Assembly: GCA_002390845.1 (NCBI GenBank)
Contig: DGQT01000043.1
Location: 10,076 to 74,075 of the forward strand
DNA from: Chitinophagaceae bacterium UBA4407
GTDB lineage: Bacteria; Bacteroidota; Bacteroidia; Chitinophagales; Chitinophagaceae
Length of the DNA stretch: 64,000 nucleotides
Direction of reading: 5' to 3'
Positions within the stretch are counted from its first letter, which is position 1; each line of letters begins with the position of its first letter. Under the pieces are notes generated by a model. It was not told the origin of the DNA and made no database searches. It saw only the letters and a list, made by a program, of their open reading frames with translations. The translations under genes and the position numbers were made by a program. Positions 8,782 through 18,107 of this stretch are shown here, piece by piece.

Positions 8782-9852
8782 CTAAGAATATTTTTCAGCA
8801 AAATGGCGCATTAGCTGGCAAATTTCATTAACGCTGCTTAATGGCAATGCATTGTACATGCTTACCCTTAATCCGCCAACACTTCTGTGCCCCTTAACGC
8901 CAACCATCCCATTCTCTTTGCAAAGATCAAGAAATTCTTTTTCCAGTTCCGGTTGCTGAATACTGAAAGTGGCGTTCATTAAACTCCTGTCTTCGCGGGC
9001 AACGATTGGGGTATAAAACGGCAGCGAATCTAAAGTATTGTAAAAAAGGTCAGCTCTTTCTTTTGCGCGTTTCTCCATTTCTGCAAGGCCCCCTTCTTTT
9101 TTTATCCATCTTAAAGTAAGCAGCGCAACATAAACAGCAAATACGGGTGGCGTATTCAACAGAGATTCTGCTTCAATATGATTGCGGTAATCCATTATAG
9201 AAGGAATGGGGCGCTTAACTTTTCCTAAAACGTCTTTTCGCACCACTATCAGATTTACCCCGGCAGCACCCATATTTTTTTGTGCCCCGGCATAGATCAA
9301 ACCAAACCTTGAAAAATCAAACGGCCTGCTGAAAATGTCGCTGCTCATATCTGCAACCAGCGGAACATTTGTTTCCGGAATATGATGCCATTCTGTTCCT
9401 TCAACAGTATTGTTTGTGGTATAATGTAAATACTTTGAATCTGCCGGAACGGTAAAATCTTTTACAATATATGAGTGCTTTTTATCTTTTGACGATGCCA
9501 CAACATTAACATTGCCAAACAGTTTGGCTTCTTTAATAGCTTTTGCACCCCAAATACCACTATCGCAATATGCTGCTGTTTCACCATCATCCAGCAAATT
9601 CATAGGCACCTGCATGAACTGGGTTGATGCCCCGCCATGCAGAAATAGTACTTCATGTTCATCGCCAAGCTGCATCAATTCTTTAACAAGGCTTCTCGCT
9701 TCTGTATTTACTTCGCCGAACCAATTGGTGCGGTGGCCTATTTCTAATAAGGATAAGCCGGTATTATTAAAATTGATAATGGCTTCGGCAGCCTGTTGCA
9801 ATACTTCTGCCGGAAGTATTGAAGGCCCCGAATTAAAATTATACATCTTCAT
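8782..9852 (-). CDS. serC: 3-phosphoserine aminotransferase SerC
   Basis: PLP-dependent aminotransferase converting 3-phosphohydroxypyruvate and glutamate to 3-phosphoserine and 2-oxoglutarate. Landmarks: N-terminal YNFNSGPSILP, HGGASTQF, VADMSSDIFSRP and the PLP lysine in YAGAQKNMGAAG (about residue 195). The C-terminal GHRSVGGLRVSMYNA is diagnostic for SerC. Length (356 aa) is normal. ATG at 9852 or 9846 are both possible. serA, usually close by in this phylum, is not present here. Confidence 0.96.
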   Translation of the reverse strand: MKMYNFNSGPSILPAEVLQQAAEAIINFNNTGLSLLEIGHRTNWFGEVNTEARSLVKELMQLGDEHEVLFLHGGASTQFMQVPMNLLDDGETAAYCDSGIWGAKAIKEAKLFGNVNVVASSKDKKHSYIVKDFTVPADSKYLHYTTNNTVEGTEWHHIPETNVPLVADMSSDIFSRPFDFSRFGLIYAGAQKNMGAAGVNLIVVRKDVLGKVKRPIPSIMDYRNHIEAESLLNTPPVFAVYVALLTLRWIKKEGGLAEMEKRAKERADLFYNTLDSLPFYTPIVAREDRSLMNATFSIQQPELEKEFLDLCKENGMVGVKGHRSVGGLRVSMYNALPLSSVNEICQLMRHFAEKYS

Positions 9853-10012
9853 TTTTTAGTTGTTGGAGCTGCAAAATAAAGGATTTGTACAGAATCGCTA
9901 TTGTTAATAAGATTTGCTTTTTAGCTTAATGTTGTTCATAAACCCTTAGTGAGATGATTTTTACGTGGTAAAAGCTACGCTGGGCGGGCTGTAAGAAGAC
10001 AAGAAAAGCCTT

Positions 10013-10070
10013 ACTGTACAAGTGTGCGACGCAAGAAAAGCTTCATTCATATCCAATAGCCAGGCCCATA
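10013..10070 (-). repeat. Single right repeat arm, class A (serC-gyrB gap)
   Basis: TGTACAAGTGTGCGACGCAA, then GAAAAGCTTCATTCATAT and AGCCAGGCCC before an A-run. It lies in the 347 bp divergent gap between serC and gyrB. The rest of that gap must hold both promoters; no clear consensus was read. Confidence 0.86.
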
Positions 10071-10199
10071 AAAAAATCAATAAAAACATGTGTTAAACAA
10101 GTGAAAAAACAAGCCCTTTTAAAAGCCTGCAAACGGGTGAATTCCCTTAACTTCGCCCACTTGCAAAAATTTACTTAAATACAGCTTTTACAAGCATAT

Positions 10200-12179
10200 A
10201 TGAGCCAGGAAAATACAAACTCTAATGAGGCACAGATTAAAAATTATGGTGCCGACAGTATTCAGGTTTTAGAAGGATTGGAAGCGGTACGAAAAAGACC
10301 GGCAATGTACATTGGTGATATCAGCGTAAAAGGGTTACACCACCTTGTTTATGAAGTGGTTGACAACTCCATTGATGAGGCGCTGGCGGGTTACTGTAAA
10401 AATATTACCGTAAATATTCATGAGGATAATTCGATAAGCGTAAGCGATGATGGTCGTGGTATACCAACAGGCATTCACCAAAAAGAAGGCGTAAGTGCCT
10501 TGCAGGTGGTAATGACGGTACTGCATGCTGGTGGCAAATTCGATAAAAACACTTACAAGGTTTCGGGCGGTTTGCACGGTGTGGGTGTAAGTTGTGTAAA
10601 TGCCCTTAGCTCAACTTTACAGGTTACTGTTTACCGCGAAGGAAAAATATTCGAGCAGGAGTACCATCAGGGCATTCCTGCTTATGCTGTAAGAGAAATT
10701 GGTATAAGTGATAAAACCGGTACCACCGTTCATTTCTGGCCCGATACAACCATTTTCCAGGTAAGTGTTTATAGCAGGGATATTCTTGAAGGTCGCTTGC
10801 GTGAACTGTCTTTTTTGAACAAGCGCATCAGCATTACGATGAACGACCTTCGTGAAAAAAATGAAGATGGCAGTACGTACACAAAAACTTTTTACAGCGA
10901 AGGCGGTATAGTGGAATTTGTGGAAATGCTTGATAAGAACGGTAAGCGCAATCCTCTTATTCCAAAAACATTGTACGTAGAGGGGCATGATGAAGCAACC
11001 AATGTAGCCGTAGATGTTGCGCTTACATACAATGACGATTTTAAAGAGCATATTTTTTCTTACGTAAACAACATCAACACCATTGAAGGTGGCACGCATG
11101 TTACCGGTTTCAGACAGGCGTTAACCAGGGTTTTCAAAAGTTACGGCGATAAGCAAGGGCTTTTTGAAAAGGCAAAAGTTACCATTGAAGGTGATGATTT
11201 CAGGGAGGGATTAAGCGCTATTATTTCGGTAAAAGTTCCTGAACCACAGTTTGAAGGACAGACCAAAACAAAACTTGGCAACAGTGAAGTAAGCGGTGTA
11301 GTTCAGGTAACCGTGGCCCGTGTGCTGGAAGCGTACCTGGAAGAAAATCCAAAGGATGCAAAAAATATCATCAACAAAGTAATACTTGCCGCGCAGGCCA
11401 GGGTAGCAGCCAAAAAAGCAAGGGATATGGTTCAGCGTAAATCCGTTTTAAGCGGGGGTGGACTGCCTGGTAAACTTGCAGACTGCAGCGAACGTGATCC
11501 CGAGAAATGCGAGCTGTATCTTGTTGAGGGAGATTCTGCAGGTGGTACTGCCAAGCAGGGCCGCGACAGAAGTTACCAGGCTATTCTTCCATTGCGCGGT
11601 AAGATTTTGAATGTTGAAAAAGCAATGGAGCATAAGATCTATGAGAACGAAGAGATCCGCAATATGTACACTGCGCTTGGCGTAACAGTGGGAACACCGG
11701 AAGACCCCAAAGCTTTAAATCTTGCAAAACTGCGTTATCATAAACTTATTATTATGACGGATGCCGATGTGGATGGCAGCCACATTGCAACATTAATCTT
11801 AACTTTTATTTTCCGGTATATGAAGGAAATGGTAGAGCACGGCTATGTATATATTGCCCAACCACCGCTTTACCTTGTGAAAAAAGGCAAAGAGCAGGAA
11901 TATGCGTATAGCGATGTACAACGCAAAGCGCTTATTGAAAAAATTGGGGGTGGTAAAGAAGACAGTGTTACCACACAACGTTACAAAGGTTTGGGCGAAA
12001 TGAATGCAGAGCAATTGTGGGAAACAACAATGGATCCTGCACGAAGAACGCTAAAGAGAGTAACTATTGAAAGCATGGCAACCGCAGATGAAATATTTGG
12101 TATGCTTATGGGAGATGAGGTTCCGCCGAGAAGAGCTTTTATTGAAAGCCACGCCAAGTATGCCAGGATTGATGTGTAA
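10200..12179 (+). CDS. gyrB: DNA gyrase subunit B
   Basis: ATPase subunit of type II topoisomerase, which introduces negative supercoils. The GHKL ATPase domain has DNSIDEALAG, DGRGIPTG and GGLHGVGVS (about residues 50-125). The transducer domain follows. The TOPRIM domain has LVEGDSAGGTAKQGRDR and the metal-binding TDADVDGSH. The C-terminal QRYKGLGEMNAEQLWETTMD and the EVPPRRAFIE ending fit GyrB rather than ParE. Length (659 aa) is typical. A canonical terminator follows 22 bp after the stop. Confidence 0.97.
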   Translation: MSQENTNSNEAQIKNYGADSIQVLEGLEAVRKRPAMYIGDISVKGLHHLVYEVVDNSIDEALAGYCKNITVNIHEDNSISVSDDGRGIPTGIHQKEGVSALQVVMTVLHAGGKFDKNTYKVSGGLHGVGVSCVNALSSTLQVTVYREGKIFEQEYHQGIPAYAVREIGISDKTGTTVHFWPDTTIFQVSVYSRDILEGRLRELSFLNKRISITMNDLREKNEDGSTYTKTFYSEGGIVEFVEMLDKNGKRNPLIPKTLYVEGHDEATNVAVDVALTYNDDFKEHIFSYVNNINTIEGGTHVTGFRQALTRVFKSYGDKQGLFEKAKVTIEGDDFREGLSAIISVKVPEPQFEGQTKTKLGNSEVSGVVQVTVARVLEAYLEENPKDAKNIINKVILAAQARVAAKKARDMVQRKSVLSGGGLPGKLADCSERDPEKCELYLVEGDSAGGTAKQGRDRSYQAILPLRGKILNVEKAMEHKIYENEEIRNMYTALGVTVGTPEDPKALNLAKLRYHKLIIMTDADVDGSHIATLILTFIFRYMKEMVEHGYVYIAQPPLYLVKKGKEQEYAYSDVQRKALIEKIGGGKEDSVTTQRYKGLGEMNAEQLWETTMDPARRTLKRVTIESMATADEIFGMLMGDEVPPRRAFIESHAKYARIDV

Positions 12180-12200
12180 GATTTTTATAAAACAATTTAA

Positions 12201-12229
12201 GAGCCGGGTAAATTTTATCCGGCTTTTTT
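12201..12229 (+). terminator. Intrinsic terminator of gyrB
   Basis: Stem AGCCGG(G)TAAA / TTTATCCGGCT followed by TTTTTT. A standard Rho-independent terminator directly downstream of gyrB. Confidence 0.85.
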
Positions 12230-12253
12230 ATGATAATATTAGTTGGTTTTTTT

Positions 12254-12578
12254 GGCCAGACTTAGGAATATGAATGAAGCTTTGGTTGCCACGCTCGTTT
12301 TACCGTTCCTCTTTCATGGCAACATTTAAGCAGCCACCCTGCCTGGTTTCAGGGTGGCTGCTCGTCCTGAATTCATTTCAGTTACGCACAATTATATGTT
12401 CGCAAAAAATACTCCTCATTTCGACGATAAGGTACAAGGAGAAGAAATCTCATACTGTTAGAAACAGATTTCCCGCTGCGCTTATAGTGACGCGAAACAT
12501 TAAACATTGATGCTCCTTAATCCGAACGTAAAAGTGTGCGACGCAAGAAAAGTCCAATGCTTATTCTTCTGCCGGCTA
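12254..12578. repeat. Inverted-repeat unit with class C left arm and class A right arm
   Basis: The left part reads GGCCAGAC, ATGAATGAAGCTTTGG and the class C core TTGCCACGCTCG...TTTCATGGCAAC (12287-12322). The right part reads CCGAACGTAAAAGTGTGCGA, GCAAGAAAAGTCC and GCCGGCTAA. A strong hairpin occupies 12330-12361 in the centre. It fills most of the 455 bp gap after gyrB; nothing else is visible there. Confidence 0.85.
12330..12361. repeat. Strong hairpin inside the repeat unit
   Basis: GCAGCCACCCTG and CAGGGTGGCTGC are a perfect 12 bp inverted repeat with a short loop. There is no T-run on either side, so it is not a standard terminator. It is nested in the centre of the 12254-12578 unit. 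Confidence 0.75.
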
Positions 12579-12634
12579 ATAAAAAAAAGACCATAATGTA
12601 TGGCCTTTTCTTATACTGGTATGCTAAATTTATT

Positions 12635-14581
12635 TTAATGCAGCACCACAATTTTATACATCTTTCTTTCGCCACTTATCTCTAACTGAAATAAGTAAAT
12701 ACCATTTTCCCATTTGCTTACATCAATAGTAAAAGTATTTCCATCTAATACCGGTGTGGCTGTATATCGTTTTCTGCCGGCGATATCTGTAATTTGTAAA
12801 AGCGCATTTGTATTCTGTACAAAAGGCAGACGCAAAGTAACAACCGATGAAGCCGGATTTGGATAAGCCTGAACCTGCATTCCATTATGGCTTTGTGCGT
12901 TACTGCTTTCTGTTGTATTCAATAGCACCAAGCAATTTTGTGTTGTTTTATTTTTATTGGCCCAGGCTGTTTTACTGCCATTATAATCGCAGGAAGCCCT
13001 CACCTGGAACTTGTAGTCAGTATTTGGCTGTAAGCCGTTGAAAGTATAATTGTTAACATGCCCAATATTTCCAATAGTTGTCCAGGATGCATCAGTTGTT
13101 TTTTTGTACCGCACTTCATATGTGCTGAACAAATGCCCCTGCCAGTTAAGTATTGCCCTGTTTGGGCTGCAGGCAGTAGATACCGGCGTTGCTAATGGCT
13201 TTTCACTTAAACATCCCTTCGGAATTTTCTTTGCATACAAATCATTGCCAGTTGTTGGTGCTCCTAAAGTAAATAAAATAGCTTCGCTGTTGGGTTGGGC
13301 AACGATGCTGTTTTGAATTGTAAAGCCACTGGAAATATGCGAAACTTCTAAACCGGCTGCAGGTGTGTTAAAGCTGCCATCGGCATTTACTGACTGTATG
13401 CGCAGGTGTGAATAAGGTACGCCGGTTTCAGAGGCATATTTAAAAATTTTAGCTCCTTTATTTACATCTGCACACATACGCACAGAAGTATAATAGGTCT
13501 CTGTTACAAAAATTTTCTTTCCATTAACCTCCCATTGTTTTACACCTGTTGCATTCAACCGCTGTGCATAAACACCAATAGGTGTTCTTAGATCAACCCA
13601 TGTAATATAAGCGCCACCAACACTGTCTGTAATAAGTTCTGGCGTACCTTGGTCAACAGCTGTATCGCATACAGCAACAGGGTTTGTGCCCCATAACTTT
13701 GTTCCAGCTTTATTAATTTTTTGTGCATAAATATTATTGCCGGTAGTAGTACCAGCTATTGAGCCCGCCCAAGAAATAATAAAATTATTATCTGCATCGC
13801 GTATTATTTTTTGATTGGCGAGAATACTCATACCGGGAGAATTTAGATAATAATTGGCCGTGTCCCACTGTCTTGCACCACTGCTGTTCAGCCTTTGTGC
13901 ACGTAATGAATATGCGCTGAACCAGGTTAATACCAAACCACCGCTGCCATCTGCAACGGTAACAGGGTTGCGCTCGTAGTAAGGAATTTTTACGCGGCTG
14001 CCGGCGCTGCCCCATTGCAGTGCACCATTAAAATTTATTTTTTGCGAATACACGCCATCACTGCCACCAAAGTAAACAGGAGTTATGGTTACAAACACAC
14101 CGCTGCCGTTATTATTTACAAGCGTCAAATAATCCTGCCCTATTGTACCAGCAATATTAAAGGCACTTACACCATTGCCTGCCCACAGCTTTACGCCATT
14201 ACTGTCAAGGTGCTGCACCCAGACTGCTGCAGGTGCTGGTACCGTATAATCCTGGTAAGCAACATAGCAGCCGCCAAAACCATCTTCACATACATAAGCA
14301 TCGCTTTGGTTTCCAGCACTGGCATTGATAGTAATACCGCCGCTGCCCCATTTTATAATACCGTCTTTATCGATCCGGTTAACAAACACATCGGTTTCTG
14401 AATAGTTTTTTACATACACGTAAATAGCCCCGCCATTACCATCTGTACAGGAAGAAAAATCGGTAACAGTTGCGTTAAGGTTATTGTCAACATCCGGCAC
14501 TGTGCTCCATTGAGCTAATACCGGGTTACAAAACCGCAGTATAAAAAATGCGGAAATAATTAAAGTACCTGTTTTTTTCAT
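12635..14581 (-). CDS. Secreted protein with FN3 domain and type IX secretion C-terminal domain
   Basis: 648 aa. Signal peptide (MKKTGTLIISAFFILRF... cut near LAQ). Residues 25-460 hold a series of similar blade-like segments, each with a pattern such as DGNGGAIYVY and INKAGTKLWG, suggesting a beta-propeller or similar beta repeat. A fibronectin type III domain follows (about 475-560, with APNRAILNW-like start and TDYKFQVRA). The last 75 residues are a Por/T9SS type A sorting domain: QAYPNPASSVVTL and WENGIYLFQL. It is therefore exported and probably anchored to or released from the cell surface. Function beyond that is unknown. Confidence 0.85.
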   Translation of the reverse strand: MKKTGTLIISAFFILRFCNPVLAQWSTVPDVDNNLNATVTDFSSCTDGNGGAIYVYVKNYSETDVFVNRIDKDGIIKWGSGGITINASAGNQSDAYVCEDGFGGCYVAYQDYTVPAPAAVWVQHLDSNGVKLWAGNGVSAFNIAGTIGQDYLTLVNNNGSGVFVTITPVYFGGSDGVYSQKINFNGALQWGSAGSRVKIPYYERNPVTVADGSGGLVLTWFSAYSLRAQRLNSSGARQWDTANYYLNSPGMSILANQKIIRDADNNFIISWAGSIAGTTTGNNIYAQKINKAGTKLWGTNPVAVCDTAVDQGTPELITDSVGGAYITWVDLRTPIGVYAQRLNATGVKQWEVNGKKIFVTETYYTSVRMCADVNKGAKIFKYASETGVPYSHLRIQSVNADGSFNTPAAGLEVSHISSGFTIQNSIVAQPNSEAILFTLGAPTTGNDLYAKKIPKGCLSEKPLATPVSTACSPNRAILNWQGHLFSTYEVRYKKTTDASWTTIGNIGHVNNYTFNGLQPNTDYKFQVRASCDYNGSKTAWANKNKTTQNCLVLLNTTESSNAQSHNGMQVQAYPNPASSVVTLRLPFVQNTNALLQITDIAGRKRYTATPVLDGNTFTIDVSKWENGIYLFQLEISGERKMYKIVVLH

Positions 14582-14696
14582 GGTGATCGTTTTTAATTGT
14601 TTTTTAAAACTATTACACTACTGTGCTGCCTGGAAATGCGATTCGCAAACGGCGGCTTTCACTTATTGAAAGGTTCTTTATTTCAATAAATTTATT

Positions 14697-14920
14697 AGCC
14701 CGGCAGCAAATCATTGAGCATCGCCTGTTGCGTCGCACACTGGTACGTTCGGATTAAGAAGCAGCTTTCAATAGCCTTTACCGCAGAGAGGGGGGAGATG
14801 CAGAGAATAAATCTTTGCGTCTCCCCCCTCTCTGCGGTTTGTATTCTAGTTCATCAAAGTTTAGAATGTACAAGTGTGCGACGCAACAAAAGTTCAATGC
14901 TTATTCTTCTGCCGGGCTAA
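14697..14920. repeat. Inverted-repeat unit (class A / class A) with nested CTCTGCGG palindrome
   Basis: Ends AGCCCGGCAG and TGCCGGGCT. Cores TTGCGTCGCACACTGGTACG and TGTACAAGTGTGCGACGCAA. The centre contains ACCGCAGAGAGGGGGGAG (about 14780-14797) facing CTCCCCCCTCTCTGCGGT (about 14821-14838), an 18 bp perfect palindrome. The unit fills the 347 bp gap between two minus-strand genes. Confidence 0.92.
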
Positions 14921-14928
14921 TAAAAATA

Positions 14929-16302
14929 CTACAGTGATTTTAAAAACCTGATCACTTTATCACGGTCATCTTTGGGTAATTGCATAAATGCTTCTTTTGA
15001 TTTTTTTGCTTCACCATCGTGCCAGAGAATGGCTTCCTCAATGGTTCGTGCACGGCCATCGTGAAGATAAAAAGGAATACCATTTGTTTTTTCAAAAAGG
15101 CCGATACCCCATAAAGGTGCGGTGCGCCATTCGCTGCCGCTGGCTAAAAAATCGGGGCGGTTATCGGCAAGGCCATCGCCCATATCGTGGAGTAAAAGAT
15201 CGGTAAACGGTTGTATGCGCTGGTTAGAAACAGATGGCAGGTTAACATCTACGCCTGTTTGCACCGTGGTTTTATGACAACCGCTGCAATTAATTTGAGT
15301 AAACAAATATTGCCCGCGTTTTACATCAACATCCGTAACATTTCTACGTGCAGGAACTGCCAAAGTCTTTATATAAAAATGCACAGAGTTTAATACAGAA
15401 TCTGCAAGTTCAGGATCATCACCAAGGCCATCGGCCTGGCTTTGACCATAACTGCTTTCCTGGGGAAACACATAACTGGTAATGCCCATATCCTGGTTGT
15501 AAGCGCCTGCTGCCTGCGTTAAAATATTAGGCGTGTTTGCTTTTAATCCAAAGCGGCCAAGCGCTGTTTGTTTTGTAAAGGCATCGTACACATAATTGGG
15601 TTTACCGCTTATGCCATCGCCATCTTTATCGTTTTCATCTGCAAAAGAAAGTATGGTGCTTTCGGGAATATTTTCCAGCAGCCCCAAACCAAAAACCGGT
15701 GGCGCCAAACGCGGTGAAATCATAAAACCTGCTGGTAAAGATTGATAAGGATTTAGCACATTATAAGCCGGTTTTCTCAATACGACCACTGAGCCATCAG
15801 GATAAGTTACGGGCAGATCGCTGTAGGTAATATTCATCTTTACCTCAGCTTGTTTGCCAAATATGGAAACATCCTGTAACTGGCCCCCAAAACCCGGTGC
15901 AGACAATGGCCCGCCATGTGCATCTGCACCCGCAATACTGATACGAAATAAAAGCGACGAAGTGGTAAAACCAGCAGTGGGCGTGCCTTTACCATCGTTA
16001 TGGTGACAAGAAATACAAGATACATTATTAAACACAGGCCCCAGTCCGCTGTTAACTGGTGCAGGGGCTGTAACAAAAGTTTGTTCAAATGCAGCATCGC
16101 CCAATTCGTGTATGCGGGCATCGCGGTCGTTCAATCCGGGTATCTCATGAGAGAATGATTTTGAAGTTTCATCAAACGCAGTAGCAATGCCGCCGCTAAG
16201 CCTTTCATCGTAACCGCTGTCGGGGAAAACACCCGCCTTGTTACACATTGTAAAACCACCAATGCCTGTTAACAACGTTACAAGAACCCCAAATTTTTTC
16301 AT
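14929..16302 (-). CDS. Di-haem cytochrome c lipoprotein, DHOR/DUF1111 family
   Basis: 457 aa. Lipoprotein-like N-terminus (GGFTMC, lipidated Cys near residue 20), so probably periplasmic and membrane-anchored. Two c-type haem motifs are visible: CISCH at about residue 95 and CSGCH at about 340. DNRPDFLASGSEWRTAPLWGIGL and FYLHDGRARTIEEAILWH are family signatures shared with di-haem peroxidase-like proteins. Members are annotated as thiol oxidoreductases, but the substrate is not known to me. It is the last gene of a same-strand group: porin, Rieske, imelysin, di-haem. DHOR genes often accompany imelysin genes, which suggests an iron-linked redox role. Confidence 0.88.
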   Translation of the reverse strand: MKKFGVLVTLLTGIGGFTMCNKAGVFPDSGYDERLSGGIATAFDETSKSFSHEIPGLNDRDARIHELGDAAFEQTFVTAPAPVNSGLGPVFNNVSCISCHHNDGKGTPTAGFTTSSLLFRISIAGADAHGGPLSAPGFGGQLQDVSIFGKQAEVKMNITYSDLPVTYPDGSVVVLRKPAYNVLNPYQSLPAGFMISPRLAPPVFGLGLLENIPESTILSFADENDKDGDGISGKPNYVYDAFTKQTALGRFGLKANTPNILTQAAGAYNQDMGITSYVFPQESSYGQSQADGLGDDPELADSVLNSVHFYIKTLAVPARRNVTDVDVKRGQYLFTQINCSGCHKTTVQTGVDVNLPSVSNQRIQPFTDLLLHDMGDGLADNRPDFLASGSEWRTAPLWGIGLFEKTNGIPFYLHDGRARTIEEAILWHDGEAKKSKEAFMQLPKDDRDKVIRFLKSL

Positions 16303-16331
16303 CTTCTATATTCCGTAATTTTTATTTTTTT

Positions 16332-16386
16332 GAACCGGGCGATGTTAATTTGAATGACCGTTCCTTGCGTCGCACTCTTGTACAGA
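16332..16386 (+). repeat. Single left repeat arm, class A (imelysin-DHOR gap)
   Basis: T-run, GAACCGGGCG, then CTTGCGTCGCACTCTTGTAC. Its sub-type (CACTC) matches the right arm at 18020. Together they enclose the imelysin and Rieske genes. Confidence 0.84.
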
Positions 16387-16454
16387 AAAAAGTAATTCAG
16401 CTTTTAACAGCCATTCCCGATCTTCAACCTTTTAATATCTCAACTTTTCAACAC

Positions 16455-17522
16455 CTAATCCTGTATATATTGAATAACGAAAGGCTTCAATTCATCTTCC
16501 AATGTTTCTTTTAAAACACCCAGTGCATCTATTGTTTGCTGTATTTGCACCCGCTGCGATATGATAGCAGATCCATAAGGCTGGCTAATATTATCAAATG
16601 AATTTATGGCAGCAGTTATTTCACTTTGTATCGTATTATCCAGCGATTTATTTTTTACCGCTACAAGATCTTTTAACCCTTTGCCGCCATTTAGGCCAAG
16701 ATATACATTACGTAAGCCGGTGATATTGTTTTTAAAATCTGTTGTAGAGTTTCCCGAATATGGCGATTCAACAATTTGAGGGTCTTGTGCATCGTAGGGT
16801 TCTTTCATTTTGCCTTCGCCTACTTCTTCACAAATACCAATCAAACCATCTACCAAAGCAAGAAATACTTCCTGTTTTTTTGCATACTTGGTGCTGCCAC
16901 TTCCGGCGCTGATTACCTGCTGTGCAAAATTTACAGGTGCAGAAGCCCAACTTAAATAAAGATCGTTACAGGTATTGGTGAGATCTGTTGCTAAACTGAT
17001 CATGTATGTTTTTTGACGCGCTGTAAGTTCGGCAGCAGTGCGGCTGCTGTTCTCACCAAAGATGATATATTCAATGGGGTGGAAACCACGCAGCGACAAA
17101 GTAAACCCCTGTATATCCGTTACGGTTAATGAATTGGCACTGTGCAGTACAGAATCTAACTGTACATAATCTGTTGGCCATGTATCCATATTGGGATCGT
17201 AATCATTGTCTTCTACCGGCCCGAATAAATAACTTTCTGACTGCTCCCAAACAGTGCGCATATCTTTCCATGCCTGTTGTGCAATGGCAAGGTTTGCATC
17301 GTTGGTTGTTGTATTTAGGTTGGTTAAGGCTATGTTTAGTTTGGTTGCATTTATACTAAGGTTAAGATAACCGCTTAATGCTATGTTATTGGTAAAATCT
17401 GTTAACACGATTTTTTCAAGGGCAGCAAAATCTTCGGTCTCAGGAGTGCTTTCCGGTGCTTTATTACAAGCAGCGCAAACTATAAATGCCAGCAAAAGAT
17501 ATGGTACTAATACTTTTTTCAT
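16455..17522 (-). CDS. Imelysin (M75) family lipoprotein
   Basis: 355 aa lipoprotein (LLAFIVCAAC, Cys about 19). Contains the imelysin GxHxxE motif as GFHPIEYIIFGE (about residue 150), thought to bind a metal, and the paired helical-bundle layout of the family. Imelysin proteins are known as iron-regulated periplasmic or surface proteins with a proposed part in iron uptake. The Rieske gene ends only 2 bp upstream of this start, so the two are co-transcribed. A repeat arm separates it from the downstream di-haem gene. Confidence 0.88.
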   Translation of the reverse strand: MKKVLVPYLLLAFIVCAACNKAPESTPETEDFAALEKIVLTDFTNNIALSGYLNLSINATKLNIALTNLNTTTNDANLAIAQQAWKDMRTVWEQSESYLFGPVEDNDYDPNMDTWPTDYVQLDSVLHSANSLTVTDIQGFTLSLRGFHPIEYIIFGENSSRTAAELTARQKTYMISLATDLTNTCNDLYLSWASAPVNFAQQVISAGSGSTKYAKKQEVFLALVDGLIGICEEVGEGKMKEPYDAQDPQIVESPYSGNSTTDFKNNITGLRNVYLGLNGGKGLKDLVAVKNKSLDNTIQSEITAAINSFDNISQPYGSAIISQRVQIQQTIDALGVLKETLEDELKPFVIQYIQD

Positions 17523-17524
17523 CC

Positions 17525-17965
17525 CTATGGCGTTTTTAAAATTTCTATAACCAGGTTATTGTCCTGAATTTTTGTAGTGTATTGTTCCAACCGTTTTTCT
17601 GCGGGGCCTTTGCGCACAATGCCGTTTACATCAAACTGGCTGCCATGCAGGCTACAGCTATAACCATTGTTTCCTGCCGGTATTAACTGGTTTTCCTGGT
17701 GTGTGCATTGCAATAAAAGTGCGGTATAATTATTTTCATCTCTCTTTTGAACTGCTATATCATAATACCAGCCTTTAGGCCGGACAAACTGAATAGGAGA
17801 TGTTGCAAACATGGCTAACGGTATCGTGATTTTTTTATCTACAATATCTGTCTTAAACACTGCATAAGTTGCAGGGCTGCATCCTTCAAGCTTTGGTAAA
17901 AAGTAACCTGCAGCCGCAAGCATACAGATATTACAGGATGATTTTATAAAATTTCTTCGTTCCAT
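17525..17965 (-). CDS. Rieske [2Fe-2S] domain lipoprotein-like protein
   Basis: 146 aa. The Rieske ligands are visible as CTH (about residue 90) and CSLHG (about 107). The N-terminus MERRNFIKSSCNICMLAAAG looks like a Tat- or lipoprotein-type export signal. The ATG at 17965 is chosen because the open frame further upstream lies in a gap containing a repeat arm. It is a small electron-transfer protein, exported, and lies immediately before the imelysin gene. Such small Rieske proteins are often part of periplasmic redox chains; the partner here could be the di-haem protein two genes downstream (inference). Confidence 0.85.
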   Translation of the reverse strand: MERRNFIKSSCNICMLAAAGYFLPKLEGCSPATYAVFKTDIVDKKITIPLAMFATSPIQFVRPKGWYYDIAVQKRDENNYTALLLQCTHQENQLIPAGNNGYSCSLHGSQFDVNGIVRKGPAEKRLEQYTTKIQDNNLVIEILKTP

Positions 17966-18019
17966 AATTTTGAGGTTTCGGCTATCAGCAACTTTGTGTT
18001 TGTTGTTCAGTAATGTTAC

Positions 18020-18074
18020 ACTGTACAAGAGTGCGACGCAACCAAAGTTTCATAGTAATTCAATTGCCTGGTAC
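18020..18074 (-). repeat. Single right repeat arm, class A (porin-Rieske gap)
   Basis: CTGTACAAGAGTGCGACGCA, CCAAAGTTTCATAG, GCCTGGTAC. Pairs in orientation and sub-type with the left arm at 16332, 1.6 kb away. Confidence 0.84.
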
Positions 18075-18107
18075 ATAATTGTCTTTTATATTACTTCCGG
18101 CTCAATA

